64,000 nt of DNA from Gluconacetobacter johannae (lineage in GTDB: Bacteria > Pseudomonadota > Alphaproteobacteria > Acetobacterales > Acetobacteraceae), in NCBI RefSeq assembly GCF_025994435.1, contig NZ_BAQK01000071.1:62001-126000 (forward strand). The letters run 5' to 3'. Position numbers and translations under genes: made by a program. Numbering within the stretch: position 1 is the first letter of the stretch; each line of letters begins with the position of its first letter. Of this stretch, positions 46,154 to 54,153 are shown piece by piece. The notes under the pieces were generated by a model. It was not told the origin of the DNA and searched no databases. It worked only from the letters and a program-made list of their open reading frames with translations.

Positions 46154-46519
46154 ATGACAGACATCGACCCGACCGGCCCGTCGCCTTCCACGGATATCGA
46201 GACATTCGCGCGCCTGGACATCCGCGTCGGCACCGTCGTGGACGCCCGGCCGTTTCCCGCGGCGCGCAAGCCGGCGTTCCAGTTGTGGATCGACTTCGGC
46301 CCCCGGATCGGCGTGAAGCGCTCGTCGGCACAGATCACCAGACATTACACGCCCGATCTGCTGATCGGCCGCCAGGTCTGCGCCGTGGTCAATTTTCCGC
46401 CACGGCAGATCGGCCCGTTCCGCAGCGAGGTGCTGACGCTGGGCATGCCCGACGACAAGGGCGACGTCGTCCTGATCCGACCCGACCAAACCGTGCCAGA
46501 TGGAGGAAAGCTGTTCTGA
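46154..46519 (+). CDS. csaA: tRNA-binding protein, CsaA family
   Basis: CsaA is a small homodimeric protein with the tRNA-binding EMAP/Trbp111 OB fold and proposed chaperone function. The 121-residue protein has FARLDIRVGTVVDARPFPAA, LWIDFGPRIGVKRSSAQIT, QVCAVVNFPPRQIG and SEVLTLGMPD, the complete family core. The start at 46154 gives the usual length. Its stop shares a base with the gpt start (TGATG), which couples the two. Confidence 0.92.
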   Translation: MTDIDPTGPSPSTDIETFARLDIRVGTVVDARPFPAARKPAFQLWIDFGPRIGVKRSSAQITRHYTPDLLIGRQVCAVVNFPPRQIGPFRSEVLTLGMPDDKGDVVLIRPDQTVPDGGKLF

Positions 46520-47001
46520 TGGCCACTACCTACGCAACCGTCACCTGGGACCAGCTTCACCGCGACGCCCGCCTGCTGGCCGAAACCCTGATCCCGCGCG
46601 GCCCGTTCAAGGGCATCGTCGCCGTCACGCGCGGCGGGCTGATCCCCGCGGCGATCATCGCACGCGAGATCGACTGCCGCCTGATCGAGACGATATCGGT
46701 CGTCACCTATGACGAGGAGCATCAGGGCAAGCCGCAGGTCGTCAAGGCGCCGGTCGCCGCCGGCGACGGCGAAGGGTTCCTCATCATCGACGACCTGGTC
46801 GATTCCGGGGTCACCGCGCAGGTCGTCCGGCAACTGCTGCCCAAGGCGCTGTTCGCCTGCCTGTACGCCAAGCCGTCGGGCAAGCCGCTGACCGACATGT
46901 TCGTCGTCGAGGTCCCGCAGGAGACCTGGGTGCTGTTCCCGTGGGATACCGCGCCGCTGTTCATCCCGCCGCTGGCCCGCAAGGCCGAGACCGCGGGCTG
47001 A
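46519..47001 (+). CDS. gpt: xanthine/guanine phosphoribosyltransferase
   Basis: Gpt salvages xanthine and guanine to their nucleotides. The 160-residue protein has VTRGGLIPAAIIARE, the PRPP-binding LIIDDLVDSGVTA and ETWVLFPWDTAP, as in E. coli Gpt. GGAGG lies at 46501-46506, just before the overlapping csaA stop and its own ATG. murQ starts 19 bases after its stop. Confidence 0.95.
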   Translation: MATTYATVTWDQLHRDARLLAETLIPRGPFKGIVAVTRGGLIPAAIIAREIDCRLIETISVVTYDEEHQGKPQVVKAPVAAGDGEGFLIIDDLVDSGVTAQVVRQLLPKALFACLYAKPSGKPLTDMFVVEVPQETWVLFPWDTAPLFIPPLARKAETAG

Positions 47002-47020
47002 CACGAAGCCGCGCATCGCC

Positions 47021-47956
47021 ATGCCCAACGCCGCGCCCCCCACGCCCCCAGCCATCCCGGCGACCGAGGCCTTCAGCCCGGCGACCGCCGACCTCGACAC
47101 CTGGCCCGTCCCGGTGCAGGTCGCTTCCCTCTGGGAAGGCCAGATGACGGCGGTGGCGGCCATCCGCCCCGCGCTGGCCGCCATCGCGGCGGCGGTCGAG
47201 GCCGCCCTGCCCCGCCTGCGCGCCGGCGGCCGCCTGGTCTATGCCGGCGCCGGCAGTTCGGGGCGGCTGGCCGCACAGGACGGCGCGGAGCTGGAACCGA
47301 CGTTCGACTGGCCGGCCAGCCGGACCATCCTGCTGGTCGCCGGCGGCCCCCGCGCGCTGACCGAGGCGGTCGAGAACGCCGAGGACGATACCGACAGCGC
47401 CCGGCGCGACATGCAGGCGGCGGGGGTCGGGCCGGCCGACGTCCTGATCGCCCTGGCCGCCAGCGGCCGCACCCCCTACACCCTGGCCTGTGTCCGGGCG
47501 GCGACCGCGGCCGGCGCGCTGACCATCGGGGTGGCCAACAGCGCTGGCTCCGCCCTGCTGGACCTCGCCGCCCATCCCATCCTGGTCGAGACCGGCGCGG
47601 AAGCAATCGCGGGATCGACCCGCATGAAGGCCGGCACGTCGCAGAAGATCGTGCTGAACCTGCTGTCGACGGCGATGATGGTGGGGCTGGGCCGCGTCCA
47701 TGCCGGCCGCATGGTCGACATGCGCGCCCGTAACGAAAAGCTGCGCCACCGCGCCGTGCGTATGGTACGCGACCTGACCGGCTGCACCGAGGACGCGGCC
47801 GTGGCCGCCCTGGCCGGCACCGACGGGCGGGTCAAGCCCGCGGTCCTGGTGGTGCACGGCCTGACGCCGGACGACGCGGCCTCGGCCCTGGCGCGTCACG
47901 ACGGGCGGCTGCGGGCGGCTCTCCGTTCCGTGACGGCGGGCGCGGCCGGCGCGTGA
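47021..47956 (+). CDS. murQ: N-acetylmuramic acid 6-phosphate etherase
   Basis: MurQ cleaves the lactyl ether of MurNAc 6-phosphate to GlcNAc 6-phosphate in cell wall recycling. The 311-residue SIS-fold protein shows RLVYAGAGSSGRLAAQDGAELEPTF, IALAASGRTPYTL and TGAEAIAGSTRMKAGTSQK. Compared with E. coli MurQ the core is complete. It is third in the csaA-gpt-murQ operon. A BadF-type kinase that could act on an amino sugar lies 6 kb away, not adjacent. Confidence 0.93.
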   Translation: MPNAAPPTPPAIPATEAFSPATADLDTWPVPVQVASLWEGQMTAVAAIRPALAAIAAAVEAALPRLRAGGRLVYAGAGSSGRLAAQDGAELEPTFDWPASRTILLVAGGPRALTEAVENAEDDTDSARRDMQAAGVGPADVLIALAASGRTPYTLACVRAATAAGALTIGVANSAGSALLDLAAHPILVETGAEAIAGSTRMKAGTSQKIVLNLLSTAMMVGLGRVHAGRMVDMRARNEKLRHRAVRMVRDLTGCTEDAAVAALAGTDGRVKPAVLVVHGLTPDDAASALARHDGRLRAALRSVTAGAAGA

Positions 47957-47977
47957 CGAAATTTTCACGCGGGGCGC

Positions 47978-48006
47978 TTGCCAGAGTGCCCAAGGACTCA
48001 TAGCTT
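47978..48006 (+). promoter_or_regulatory. promoter of tRNA-Pro
   Basis: TTGCCA (47978-47983) and TAGCTT (48001-48006) are separated by 17 bases, and the expected start is about six bases before the tRNA 5' end. Confidence 0.5.
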
Positions 48007-48017
48007 CCCCGCAGGTT

Positions 48018-48094
48018 CGGGGCGTGGCGCAGCCTGGTAGCGCGCGTGTTTTGGGTACACGAGGCCCCCGGTTCGAGTCCGGGCGCCCCGACCA
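48018..48094 (+). tRNA. tRNA-Pro (anticodon UGG)
   Basis: This 77-nt tRNA has acceptor CGGGGCG / CGCCCCG, discriminator A and encoded CCA. The anticodon loop TTTGGGT gives UGG, and the T-loop is GTTCGAGTC. A complex I subunit gene starts 24 bases later and may share its transcript. Confidence 0.97.
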
Positions 48095-48117
48095 GCGGGA
48101 AGAAGGAGTTCCATTCC

Positions 48118-48423
48118 ATGCGGGCCCGAATCTACAAGGAAGCGAAAACCGCCACGCAATCCGGTCAGGCGAACACGCATGACTGGATCCTGGAATACGG
48201 CCAGACACAGCCCCGGCAGCAGGATCCGCTGATGGGCTGGACCGGAAGCCGGGACACGCGATCGCAGATTCGCCTGCGATTCCCCGACCGCGCCGCCGCC
48301 GTTGCCTATGCCGACCGCCACGCGGTACATTACGATTTGGAGCTGCCGGTCGCGCGCGTCCGCAAGCCCAAGATCTACGCCGACAATTTCCGATACGACC
48401 GAGTTCAGAACTGGACCCACTGA
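48118..48423 (+). CDS. ETC complex I subunit, NDUFS4-like
   Basis: This is an accessory subunit of NADH:ubiquinone oxidoreductase, homologous to mitochondrial NDUFS4 (18 kDa). The 101-residue protein has ARIYKEAKTATQSG, the family core WILEYGQTQPRQQDPLMGWT and the C-terminal KIYADNFRYDRVQNWTH. In mitochondria it stabilises the peripheral arm. It stands alone between tRNA-Pro and tRNA-Arg; the nuo genes are not in the window. AGGAG lies about ten bases before the ATG. Confidence 0.92.
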   Translation: MRARIYKEAKTATQSGQANTHDWILEYGQTQPRQQDPLMGWTGSRDTRSQIRLRFPDRAAAVAYADRHAVHYDLELPVARVRKPKIYADNFRYDRVQNWTH

Positions 48424-48454
48424 TCCCGTTCCGGCATAGCAATGCCGGCCCCGC

Positions 48455-48531
48455 GCGCCCTTAGCTCAGTCGGATAGAGCAACAGCCTTCTAAGCTGTGG
48501 GTCGCTGGTTCGAATCCAGCAGGGCGCGCCA
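48455..48531 (+). tRNA. tRNA-Arg (anticodon UCU)
   Basis: This 77-nt tRNA has acceptor GCGCCCT / AGGGCGC, discriminator G and encoded CCA. The anticodon loop CTTCTAA gives UCU, and the T-loop is GTTCGAATC. It may be co-transcribed with the complex I subunit gene. Confidence 0.97.
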
Positions 48532-48630
48532 TTTTCCGGCCTTTCATGTGCAACCAGCCTGCATCCGGTTTGCCATGGGTCGTTGCCGGACCCTTTCAAA
48601 ATCTGACGATCCCCACTCACGTCCGTCCCC

Positions 48631-48661
48631 GGCCGGCGCGGCCCCACGCCGCCAGCCGGCC
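48631..48661 (+). terminator. inverted repeat after tRNA-Arg, possible terminator
   Basis: GGCCGGC-GCGGC (48631-48642) pairs with GCCGC-CA-GCCGGCC (48648-48661), a 12-bp stem with a two-base bulge. The nearest T run lies about 14 bases downstream, so it is not a classical terminator. Confidence 0.4.
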
Positions 48662-48996
48662 TTGGCGGGCAATGTATTTTTTGCGTCCTGGATACTTTCC
48701 CACCCCTTGGACGAAGATATGAATAAAATTTATCATTATTGTAAATAAAATCTTTATACAATATAGAACAATTTGAAATCAAATGACGATACGACCATTT
48801 AAATTAAAAATACCGTAGTTTTTTAAGTATAAATTTCCCCATGAATCATATTCCCGCCAAATTTTGTGAATATTTTTCTTTCATTATAGGATATTTTTTT
48901 GTATGAAAAATCTCATATGAACATCAAGGCGAAAGGATATCTGGGCTTTTCACTTTTTATTCGTATCAAAATCGCACTGATCGTGTGATTTACTCT

Positions 48997-49022
48997 TATC
49001 CAGGTCTATAATGTCCTGGATA
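48997..49022 (+). promoter_or_regulatory. palindromic operator around a TATAAT box
   Basis: TATCCAGG and CCTGGATA form perfect 8-bp arms around a ten-base spacer that contains TATAAT (49007-49012). A repressor bound there would cover the -10 box. The -35 element is poor. The next gene is the polyol permease, 238 bases downstream. Confidence 0.55.
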
Positions 49023-49259
49023 TTCGTCCATGATTCTCTTATGGGCGACCTCTCCTGTGCCTTTATTATCCGGCCATCGGATAGGACTGCCGGGCACCGG
49101 ATCTGCTTCAGCGCCCACGGCGCGCATCCCTACATGATGATTTCGAAATCACCGCGTCCCATGGACCACGATTTCGAATGCAGCTTGCATCGATGCTTCG
49201 TAATGAGGCGAAGCCCCTCATAGTTATGTTGGCTGCCTGTTAAAGAGGAGTATCTCCCC

Positions 49260-50597
49260 TTGACGCAGACAGACGTTCTGTCCGACCGCCCCTCCCTTGC
49301 CGACAGGATCGGCATTCCACGACCCCTTCTCTGGGGGTTTGTCGGATTGCTGCTCTTCATGATCGGCGACGGGGTCGAAGCCGGCTATCTGGCGCCCTAT
49401 CTCGAAAATCACGGCCAATCCGCGCGCGACGTGGCGTTCCTGTTCACGGTCTATGGTGTCGCAGTTTCCATCTCGTCCTGGCTGTCGGGCCCGCTGTCCG
49501 ACCTGTGGGGGCCGAAGCGGGTCATGTGGATCGGCCTGGCCATCTGGAGCGTGTTCGAAATCGTCTTCCTGGTCCTGGGCCTGCAGGTCGCCAGCTATCC
49601 GATGATGGTTGTCGCCTATACGCTGCGTGGACTGGGGTATCCGCTGTTCGCCTACGGCTTCCTGGTCTGGATCGCCGCCGCGACCCCGCCACGCCAGCTT
49701 GGCTCCGCCGCCGGCTGGTTCTGGTTCGCTTTCTCGGGCGGACTGCCGACGCTGGGGTCGCTGTTCGCCAGCTTCACCATCCCGGTTATCGGTGAACTCG
49801 CCACCTTCTGGTCGTCGCTGGGCCTGGTGATCGCCGGCGGCCTGGTGGCGCTGCTGCTGACGCGCGAACCCCGGGGCGCGGCCCGGCTGGCCCCGCACCA
49901 CGTCTCGGTGAAGGGGATCTTCTTCGGCTCGCTCAGCATTCTGTGGCGCGAGCCCAAGACATTCGTAGCAATGATCGTGCGTACCATCGACACGGCGTCG
50001 GAATACGCGTTCCTGGTCATCATGCCGTCCTTTTTCATGAAAGTCGTCGGCTTCACCCTGTCGCAGTGGCTGCAATTGCTGTCGATCGTCTTCCTCAGCA
50101 ACATCCTGTTCAACCTGGCGTCGGGGATGCTGGCCGACCGCCTGGGACATCGTACGGTGGTGTCGATCGCGGGCTGCCTGGGGTCGGCGATCTCGGTGCC
50201 GGTCTTCTATTATGTGCCGATGGCCCATCACGGCAATTTCCTGATCGCGGCCCTGGCCGGCATCTTCTACGGCGCGACGGTCGCGGCCTTTGTGCCGCTG
50301 TCGGGCCTGGTGCCGCAGATCTGCCCGAAGGAAAAGGCCGCCGCCCTGTCCGCGCTGGGCCTGGGCGCCGGCGCCAGCACCTGGGTCGGCCCGGCCATCG
50401 TCACCTGGTTCGAAGGCTGGCACGGGATCGAGGGCATCATCTGGATCTTCTCCGGCCTCTATGCCTTCGCCGGGATCCTGACCCTGTACCTGTCGGTGCC
50501 CGACCATGCCCGCGCGGTCCTCGCGGCCCAGCGCAACGATCGACGCAGGGACCGGAACGCCGACGGCATGTACGGCGAAACCCCGGTCCTGCACTGA
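49260..50597 (+). CDS. MFS transporter, polyol permease (RbtT/DalT/CsbX) family
   Basis: This is a probable ribitol/arabinitol-type polyol symporter in the inner membrane. The 445-residue protein has about twelve helices. It shares with the RbtT group the MIGDGVEAGYLAPYL N-terminal helix, TLRGLGYPLFAYGFLVWI, SFTIPVIGELATFW and VAAFVPLSGLVPQ. The start is a TTG at 49260 with GAGGAG at 49245-49250; the GGAG of this site can pair with CTCC four bases on. A long leader with an operator-like palindrome suggests inducible expression. No dehydrogenase or regulator gene is adjacent, so the exact polyol is inferred by family only. Confidence 0.82.
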   Translation: MTQTDVLSDRPSLADRIGIPRPLLWGFVGLLLFMIGDGVEAGYLAPYLENHGQSARDVAFLFTVYGVAVSISSWLSGPLSDLWGPKRVMWIGLAIWSVFEIVFLVLGLQVASYPMMVVAYTLRGLGYPLFAYGFLVWIAAATPPRQLGSAAGWFWFAFSGGLPTLGSLFASFTIPVIGELATFWSSLGLVIAGGLVALLLTREPRGAARLAPHHVSVKGIFFGSLSILWREPKTFVAMIVRTIDTASEYAFLVIMPSFFMKVVGFTLSQWLQLLSIVFLSNILFNLASGMLADRLGHRTVVSIAGCLGSAISVPVFYYVPMAHHGNFLIAALAGIFYGATVAAFVPLSGLVPQICPKEKAAALSALGLGAGASTWVGPAIVTWFEGWHGIEGIIWIFSGLYAFAGILTLYLSVPDHARAVLAAQRNDRRRDRNADGMYGETPVLH

Positions 50598-50617
50598 CCC
50601 GACAATCCGGGGACAGC

Positions 50618-50643
50618 CCCGGCCTTCCGCACGGAAGGCCGGG
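50618..50643 (+). terminator. hairpin after the polyol permease gene
   Basis: CCCGGCCTTCC (50618-50628) and GGAAGGCCGGG (50633-50643) form an 11-bp perfect stem with a four-base loop. No T tract follows. It lies between the permease stop and the tRNA-Ser promoter. Confidence 0.55.
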
Positions 50644-50654
50644 TACCTCCCCAG

Positions 50655-50684
50655 TTGCATCCCCAGCCAAAACCATGAATAAGA
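50655..50684 (+). promoter_or_regulatory. candidate promoter of tRNA-Ser(UGA)
   Basis: TTGCAT (50655-50660) is followed after 17-18 bases by AATAAG/ATAAGA (50678-50684), about ten bases before the tRNA 5' end. Confidence 0.45.
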
Positions 50685-50693
50685 ATGCCCATC

Positions 50694-50783
<90 letters not shown>

Positions 50784-51021
50784 TCTGCCAAAGCAGATCT
50801 CCGACGAACTCTTTTCTTTGCTGCGCCCGGAAGCAGTGCCTCACCCTGTCCAATGGCTGGGTTCAAAGGCCAGACGGACATGGGTGTCCGCCTCCGCCCG
50901 TCCCTGACAAAAGGGTCGGAGGATATTCTTCATGAAAATGTCGGTGGGCTCGGGCAAAGCCCGGCCTTGCTACGGCAGCCACCTGCCGACGCCGCGCACG
51001 GCATCGGCAGGATGCATGTCC

Positions 51022-52296
51022 TCAGGCGACGCGACGCGCGCCGCCGCCACGATGGCCGCCGCCGCCCTGGCGCTGCTGCGGGCGTCCGCCACCGCCGCCC
51101 CGGCCACGCCCGCCGCCACCGCCCAGAACGGGCGGACGCAGGGTGGAGTTGGAGGCGGTTTCGGAATGGTACGGATGTTCCACGACAACCGGGATCTTCT
51201 TGGCGATCGTCTTCTCGATGTCGCGCAGCCACGCCCGCTGCTCGGCATCGCACAGCGACACCGCCCAGCCTTCGCGCCCGGCGCGGGCCGTACGGCCGAT
51301 CCGGTGCACATAGCTTTCGGGCACGTTCGGCAGGTCGTAGTTGAAGACATGCGTGACGTCATCGACATCAATGCCGCGCGCCGCGATATCGGTCGCCACC
51401 AGCACCTTCACTGCGCCGGAACGGAAACCCGCCATCGCACGTTCGCGCGCGCCCTGCGACTTGTTGCCATGGATCGCCTCGGAAACGATTCCATGATCGT
51501 TGAGGAAGGCGGCAACCTTGTTGGCCTCATGCTTCATCAGCGTGAACACCACGGCGCGCTCGACCTTGGGCGAATCAACCAGCAGCTTCAGCGCGTCGCG
51601 CTTGTTCTCGGTATCGACGAACATGACGGCCTGGCGGATCCGGTCGACGGTGCTGGACGGCGGCGTCACCTGCACGGTCGCCGGGTCGCGCAGCAGGCCG
51701 TGGGCCAGGTCGGAGATGCTCTTGGGCATGGTGGCCGAGAACAGCAGCGTCTGGCGGTCACGCGGCAGTTCGGCGACGATCCGCCGGATGTCGCGCACGA
51801 AGCCCATGTCCAGCATCCGGTCGGCTTCGTCCAGCACCAGGACCTCCAGGCCGGACAGATCGACATGCCCCTGGCCCATCAGGTCCAGCAGGCGGCCGGG
51901 TGCGGCCACCAGCACGTCGACGCCGCGGCGCATCGCCTCGACCTGCCGGCCCTGCCCGACGCCACCGAAGATCACCGCATGGCTCAGCCGCATGTGGCGG
52001 GCATAGGCCTTGAAGCTGTCGTCGATCTGCGAGGCCAGTTCGCGCGTCGGCGCCAGCACCAGCGCGCGCGCGCCCTTGGGGTGGGCGCGCCCATGATGCG
52101 TCAGCAGCCGGTGCAGGATCGGCAGCGCGAAGGCCGCGGTCTTGCCGGTGCCCGTCTGGGCCAGGCCCAGCAGGTCGCGCCCGGCCAGCAGATGCGGGAT
52201 CGCCCCGGCCTGGATGGGGGTCGGGGTGGTGTAGCCTTCCTCGTTCAAGGCGCGCAGCAAGGGTTCGGCAAGTTGAAGGTCGGAGAATGTCGTCAT
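51022..52296 (-). CDS. DEAD-box RNA helicase, RhlE type
   Basis: This is an ATP-dependent RNA helicase, probably for RNA decay or ribosome assembly. The 424-residue protein has the Q motif region (PTPIQAGAIP), AQTGTGKT (motif I), PTRELASQI (Ia), DEAD in VLDEADRMLDMGF (II), SATMP (III), VATDIAARGIDV (V) and HRIGRTAR (VI). The C-terminal 40 residues are Gly/Arg/Gln rich and likely RNA binding. I chose the ATG at 52296, which has GGAGG seven bases upstream. The 309 bases before it hold no gene, so a long leader is possible. Confidence 0.93.
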   Translation of the reverse strand: MTTFSDLQLAEPLLRALNEEGYTTPTPIQAGAIPHLLAGRDLLGLAQTGTGKTAAFALPILHRLLTHHGRAHPKGARALVLAPTRELASQIDDSFKAYARHMRLSHAVIFGGVGQGRQVEAMRRGVDVLVAAPGRLLDLMGQGHVDLSGLEVLVLDEADRMLDMGFVRDIRRIVAELPRDRQTLLFSATMPKSISDLAHGLLRDPATVQVTPPSSTVDRIRQAVMFVDTENKRDALKLLVDSPKVERAVVFTLMKHEANKVAAFLNDHGIVSEAIHGNKSQGARERAMAGFRSGAVKVLVATDIAARGIDVDDVTHVFNYDLPNVPESYVHRIGRTARAGREGWAVSLCDAEQRAWLRDIEKTIAKKIPVVVEHPYHSETASNSTLRPPVLGGGGGRGRGGGGGRPQQRQGGGGHRGGGARRVA

Positions 52297-52605
52297 GAAA
52301 GCGCCTCCCGGCACCAAAATGGCCGGAACCCTCACGACAGAATGAGCATCCGGAACGGTCTTGAAAGAAATACGAAACACGGTTCGCCACCCTGCATCGC
52401 AGGGCACGCTGTCAGTCACCGCAAGCCGTCTGGGAAAGGGAAGATGCGCTTGTCCGTCCAGTCCGTGCCCCCCGCGTCAACAAGGCACGTGCGTACAAGT
52501 CAGCATGAGGGACAGGCGCGGGCCATCCACGAGCGGCTTCTACCCGTTCAAGGCACCTTCCGCAAGCCTTTTCCAGAAGTTGGCCGTTGCCGGCGGCACG
52601 TCGCG
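52297..52605. other. 309-base leader region of the helicase gene
   Basis: There is no gene here. It lies upstream of the minus-strand helicase gene and downstream of the nitroreductase stop. Long leaders are known for helicase genes with cold or RNA-based control, but I see no defined structure here. Confidence 0.45.
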
Positions 52606-53211
52606 TCAGGCGAAGCGGTCGCGCACGCGCACCTGATCCAGCGTCAGGCGACTGGCACGGGGCCGCGCCGCCTGCGTGCCCTTGCCGATGGCGACGAACA
52701 TGGCGATCACATGGTCGTCCGGCAGGTTTATCAGCCTGGCCACCGCGTCGAAATCGAACCCGTCCATCGGGCAGGACTGATAGCCCAGGCTGGCGGCGGC
52801 CAGCATCATCGTCTGTGCCGCCTGGGCGCAGGACCGCATCGTCTCGTCCTGCTGGACCTGCGCGCGCCCCTCGTAATACTGGTTAATCAGGCCCACCATC
52901 AGGTCCTGCACGTCCTGCGGCGCGTCGGCCCAGTAGCGCGCCGGGTCCTTGCGCCAGGCCTGCTTGTCCGCGCACATCACGATCAGGACCGAGGCATCGG
53001 TGACCTGCGCCTGGTCCCACGCGACCGCGCGGATCTGCCGCCGCAACGCCGGATCGGTCACCACCACGAAGCGCCAGTGCTGGATATTGAAAGCGGTCGG
53101 GGCCAGCATGCCCGCCGACAGGATCGTGTCCAGGTCGGCGTCGGGCATGCGGTGGTCGGGATCGTACTGCTTGACCGCGCGGCGTGTCCGGATGGCGTCC
53201 AGTGTGTCCAT
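52606..53211 (-). CDS. nitroreductase family protein
   Basis: This is a probable FMN-dependent oxidoreductase. The 201-residue protein has the N-terminal AIRTRRAVKQYDPDH, a typical FMN-phosphate segment, then APTAFNIQHWRFVVV and LGYQSCPMDGFD. These match the group of NAD(P)H nitroreductases related to MhqN/YodC-type proteins. The physiological substrate may be a quinone or nitro compound. It is the last gene of a minus-strand run metX-metW-kinase, 33 bases after the kinase. Confidence 0.9.
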   Translation of the reverse strand: MDTLDAIRTRRAVKQYDPDHRMPDADLDTILSAGMLAPTAFNIQHWRFVVVTDPALRRQIRAVAWDQAQVTDASVLIVMCADKQAWRKDPARYWADAPQDVQDLMVGLINQYYEGRAQVQQDETMRSCAQAAQTMMLAAASLGYQSCPMDGFDFDAVARLINLPDDHVIAMFVAIGKGTQAARPRASRLTLDQVRVRDRFA

Positions 53212-53244
53212 GGGGCGGATATCCCTGTCCTTGATCGGTGGCTG

Positions 53245-54150
53245 TTATTCTCGGCCGATCGCCGCGGAATGCAACCGCCCCGCCAGCAGCAGCGCGCCCT
53301 CGACCGCCCCGCCCCGCGGTTCGGACAGGCGGCTGCGGCTCCACGGCGACAGACAGGGCCGCAACACGCCCGCCAGACCGCCCACCAGACAGCAGGACAG
53401 GTGCCCGAACCCGTCGCCGGCCAGCAACGCGGCCAGCAGGCCGTCGATCTCGGCCCCCGCCCGGGCCAGCAGCGCTTGCGCCTGCATGTCGCCCTGCCCG
53501 GCCGCGGCGGCAACCAGCGGAACCAGGCGCGCGAATCCGTCCGGCCGGGCTCCGACCGCCCAGATCATCGGATCGCCGCCGTCCGCCGCCGCCAGGGTCC
53601 GGATCGCATCGGTCAGCGCCGTGCGGGGCGCGCGGCCGTCGCCTGCGCGCAGCATCAGGCGCACGGCCTCCAGCCCGATCCAGGCGCCGCCGCCCTCGTC
53701 GCCCTGCGGGAACCCCCATCCGCCGACCCGGCGGGTCCGCCCCCCGGCCACGGCATATCCCACCGTGCCGGTTCCGGCCGCGACCATGGCGCCGTCCTGC
53801 CCGCCATGTGCCCCGACACAGGACGTATAGGCATCGGTCACGATCTCAATATCCGCGAAAATCGCCGGAAGGGCCATGAAACGCGCGCGCGCCTCCGCCA
53901 CCTCGGCCCCCGCCAGCCCCGCGCCGGCCACCAGGCGGCAGGCGTCCGGCGACAGGCCGGCCTGCGCCATGGCCTGCTCCAGCGCCTCGCGGATCGACCG
54001 CCATCCGCACGCGGCATCCGTCGCGATATTGGCGGGGCCGCCCTGCCCCGCGCCCAGAACCACCCCGTCCGGCGTGGCCAGACGCAGCCGCGTCGCCGTT
54101 CCCCCGCCGTCGATGCCGACCAGCACGGTGCGCGCGCCGCCCACCGCCAC
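53245..54150 (-). CDS. BadF/BadG/BcrA-type ATPase, probable amino-sugar kinase
   Basis: This is a sugar kinase of the ASKHA superfamily, probably acting on N-acetylglucosamine or glucosamine. The 301-residue protein has LVGIDGGGTATRLRLATPDG (phosphate 1), GAGLAGAEVAEARARF, MVAAGTGTVGYAVAGGRTRR (phosphate 2) and GGWGFPQGDEGGGAWIG, the same order as in NagK and MurK kinases. The GTG start at 54150 is three bases after the metW stop, so it is co-transcribed with methionine genes. The link to recycling of wall sugars (murQ is at 47 kb) is inference. Confidence 0.8.
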   Translation of the reverse strand: MAVGGARTVLVGIDGGGTATRLRLATPDGVVLGAGQGGPANIATDAACGWRSIREALEQAMAQAGLSPDACRLVAGAGLAGAEVAEARARFMALPAIFADIEIVTDAYTSCVGAHGGQDGAMVAAGTGTVGYAVAGGRTRRVGGWGFPQGDEGGGAWIGLEAVRLMLRAGDGRAPRTALTDAIRTLAAADGGDPMIWAVGARPDGFARLVPLVAAAAGQGDMQAQALLARAGAEIDGLLAALLAGDGFGHLSCCLVGGLAGVLRPCLSPWSRSRLSEPRGGAVEGALLLAGRLHSAAIGRE

Positions 54151-54153
54151 GGA

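Larger units (their letters stand above)
48532..49259. other. 728-base non-coding region with an AT-rich core
   Basis: No supported gene is seen. The first 150 bases are GC-rich and include an inverted repeat. From about 48700 to 48960 GC falls to about 25% (59 of 240 bases at 48721-48960 by hand count), far below the rest of the window. A 70-codon frame from 49011 and a 30-codon frame near 48906 match nothing I recognise. The final part is a long leader of the polyol permease gene. Confidence 0.7.

Noticed and set aside
49011..49223. 70-codon frame in the permease leader
   Set aside because: No ribosome site, starts inside the palindromic operator, no resemblance to known leader peptides.
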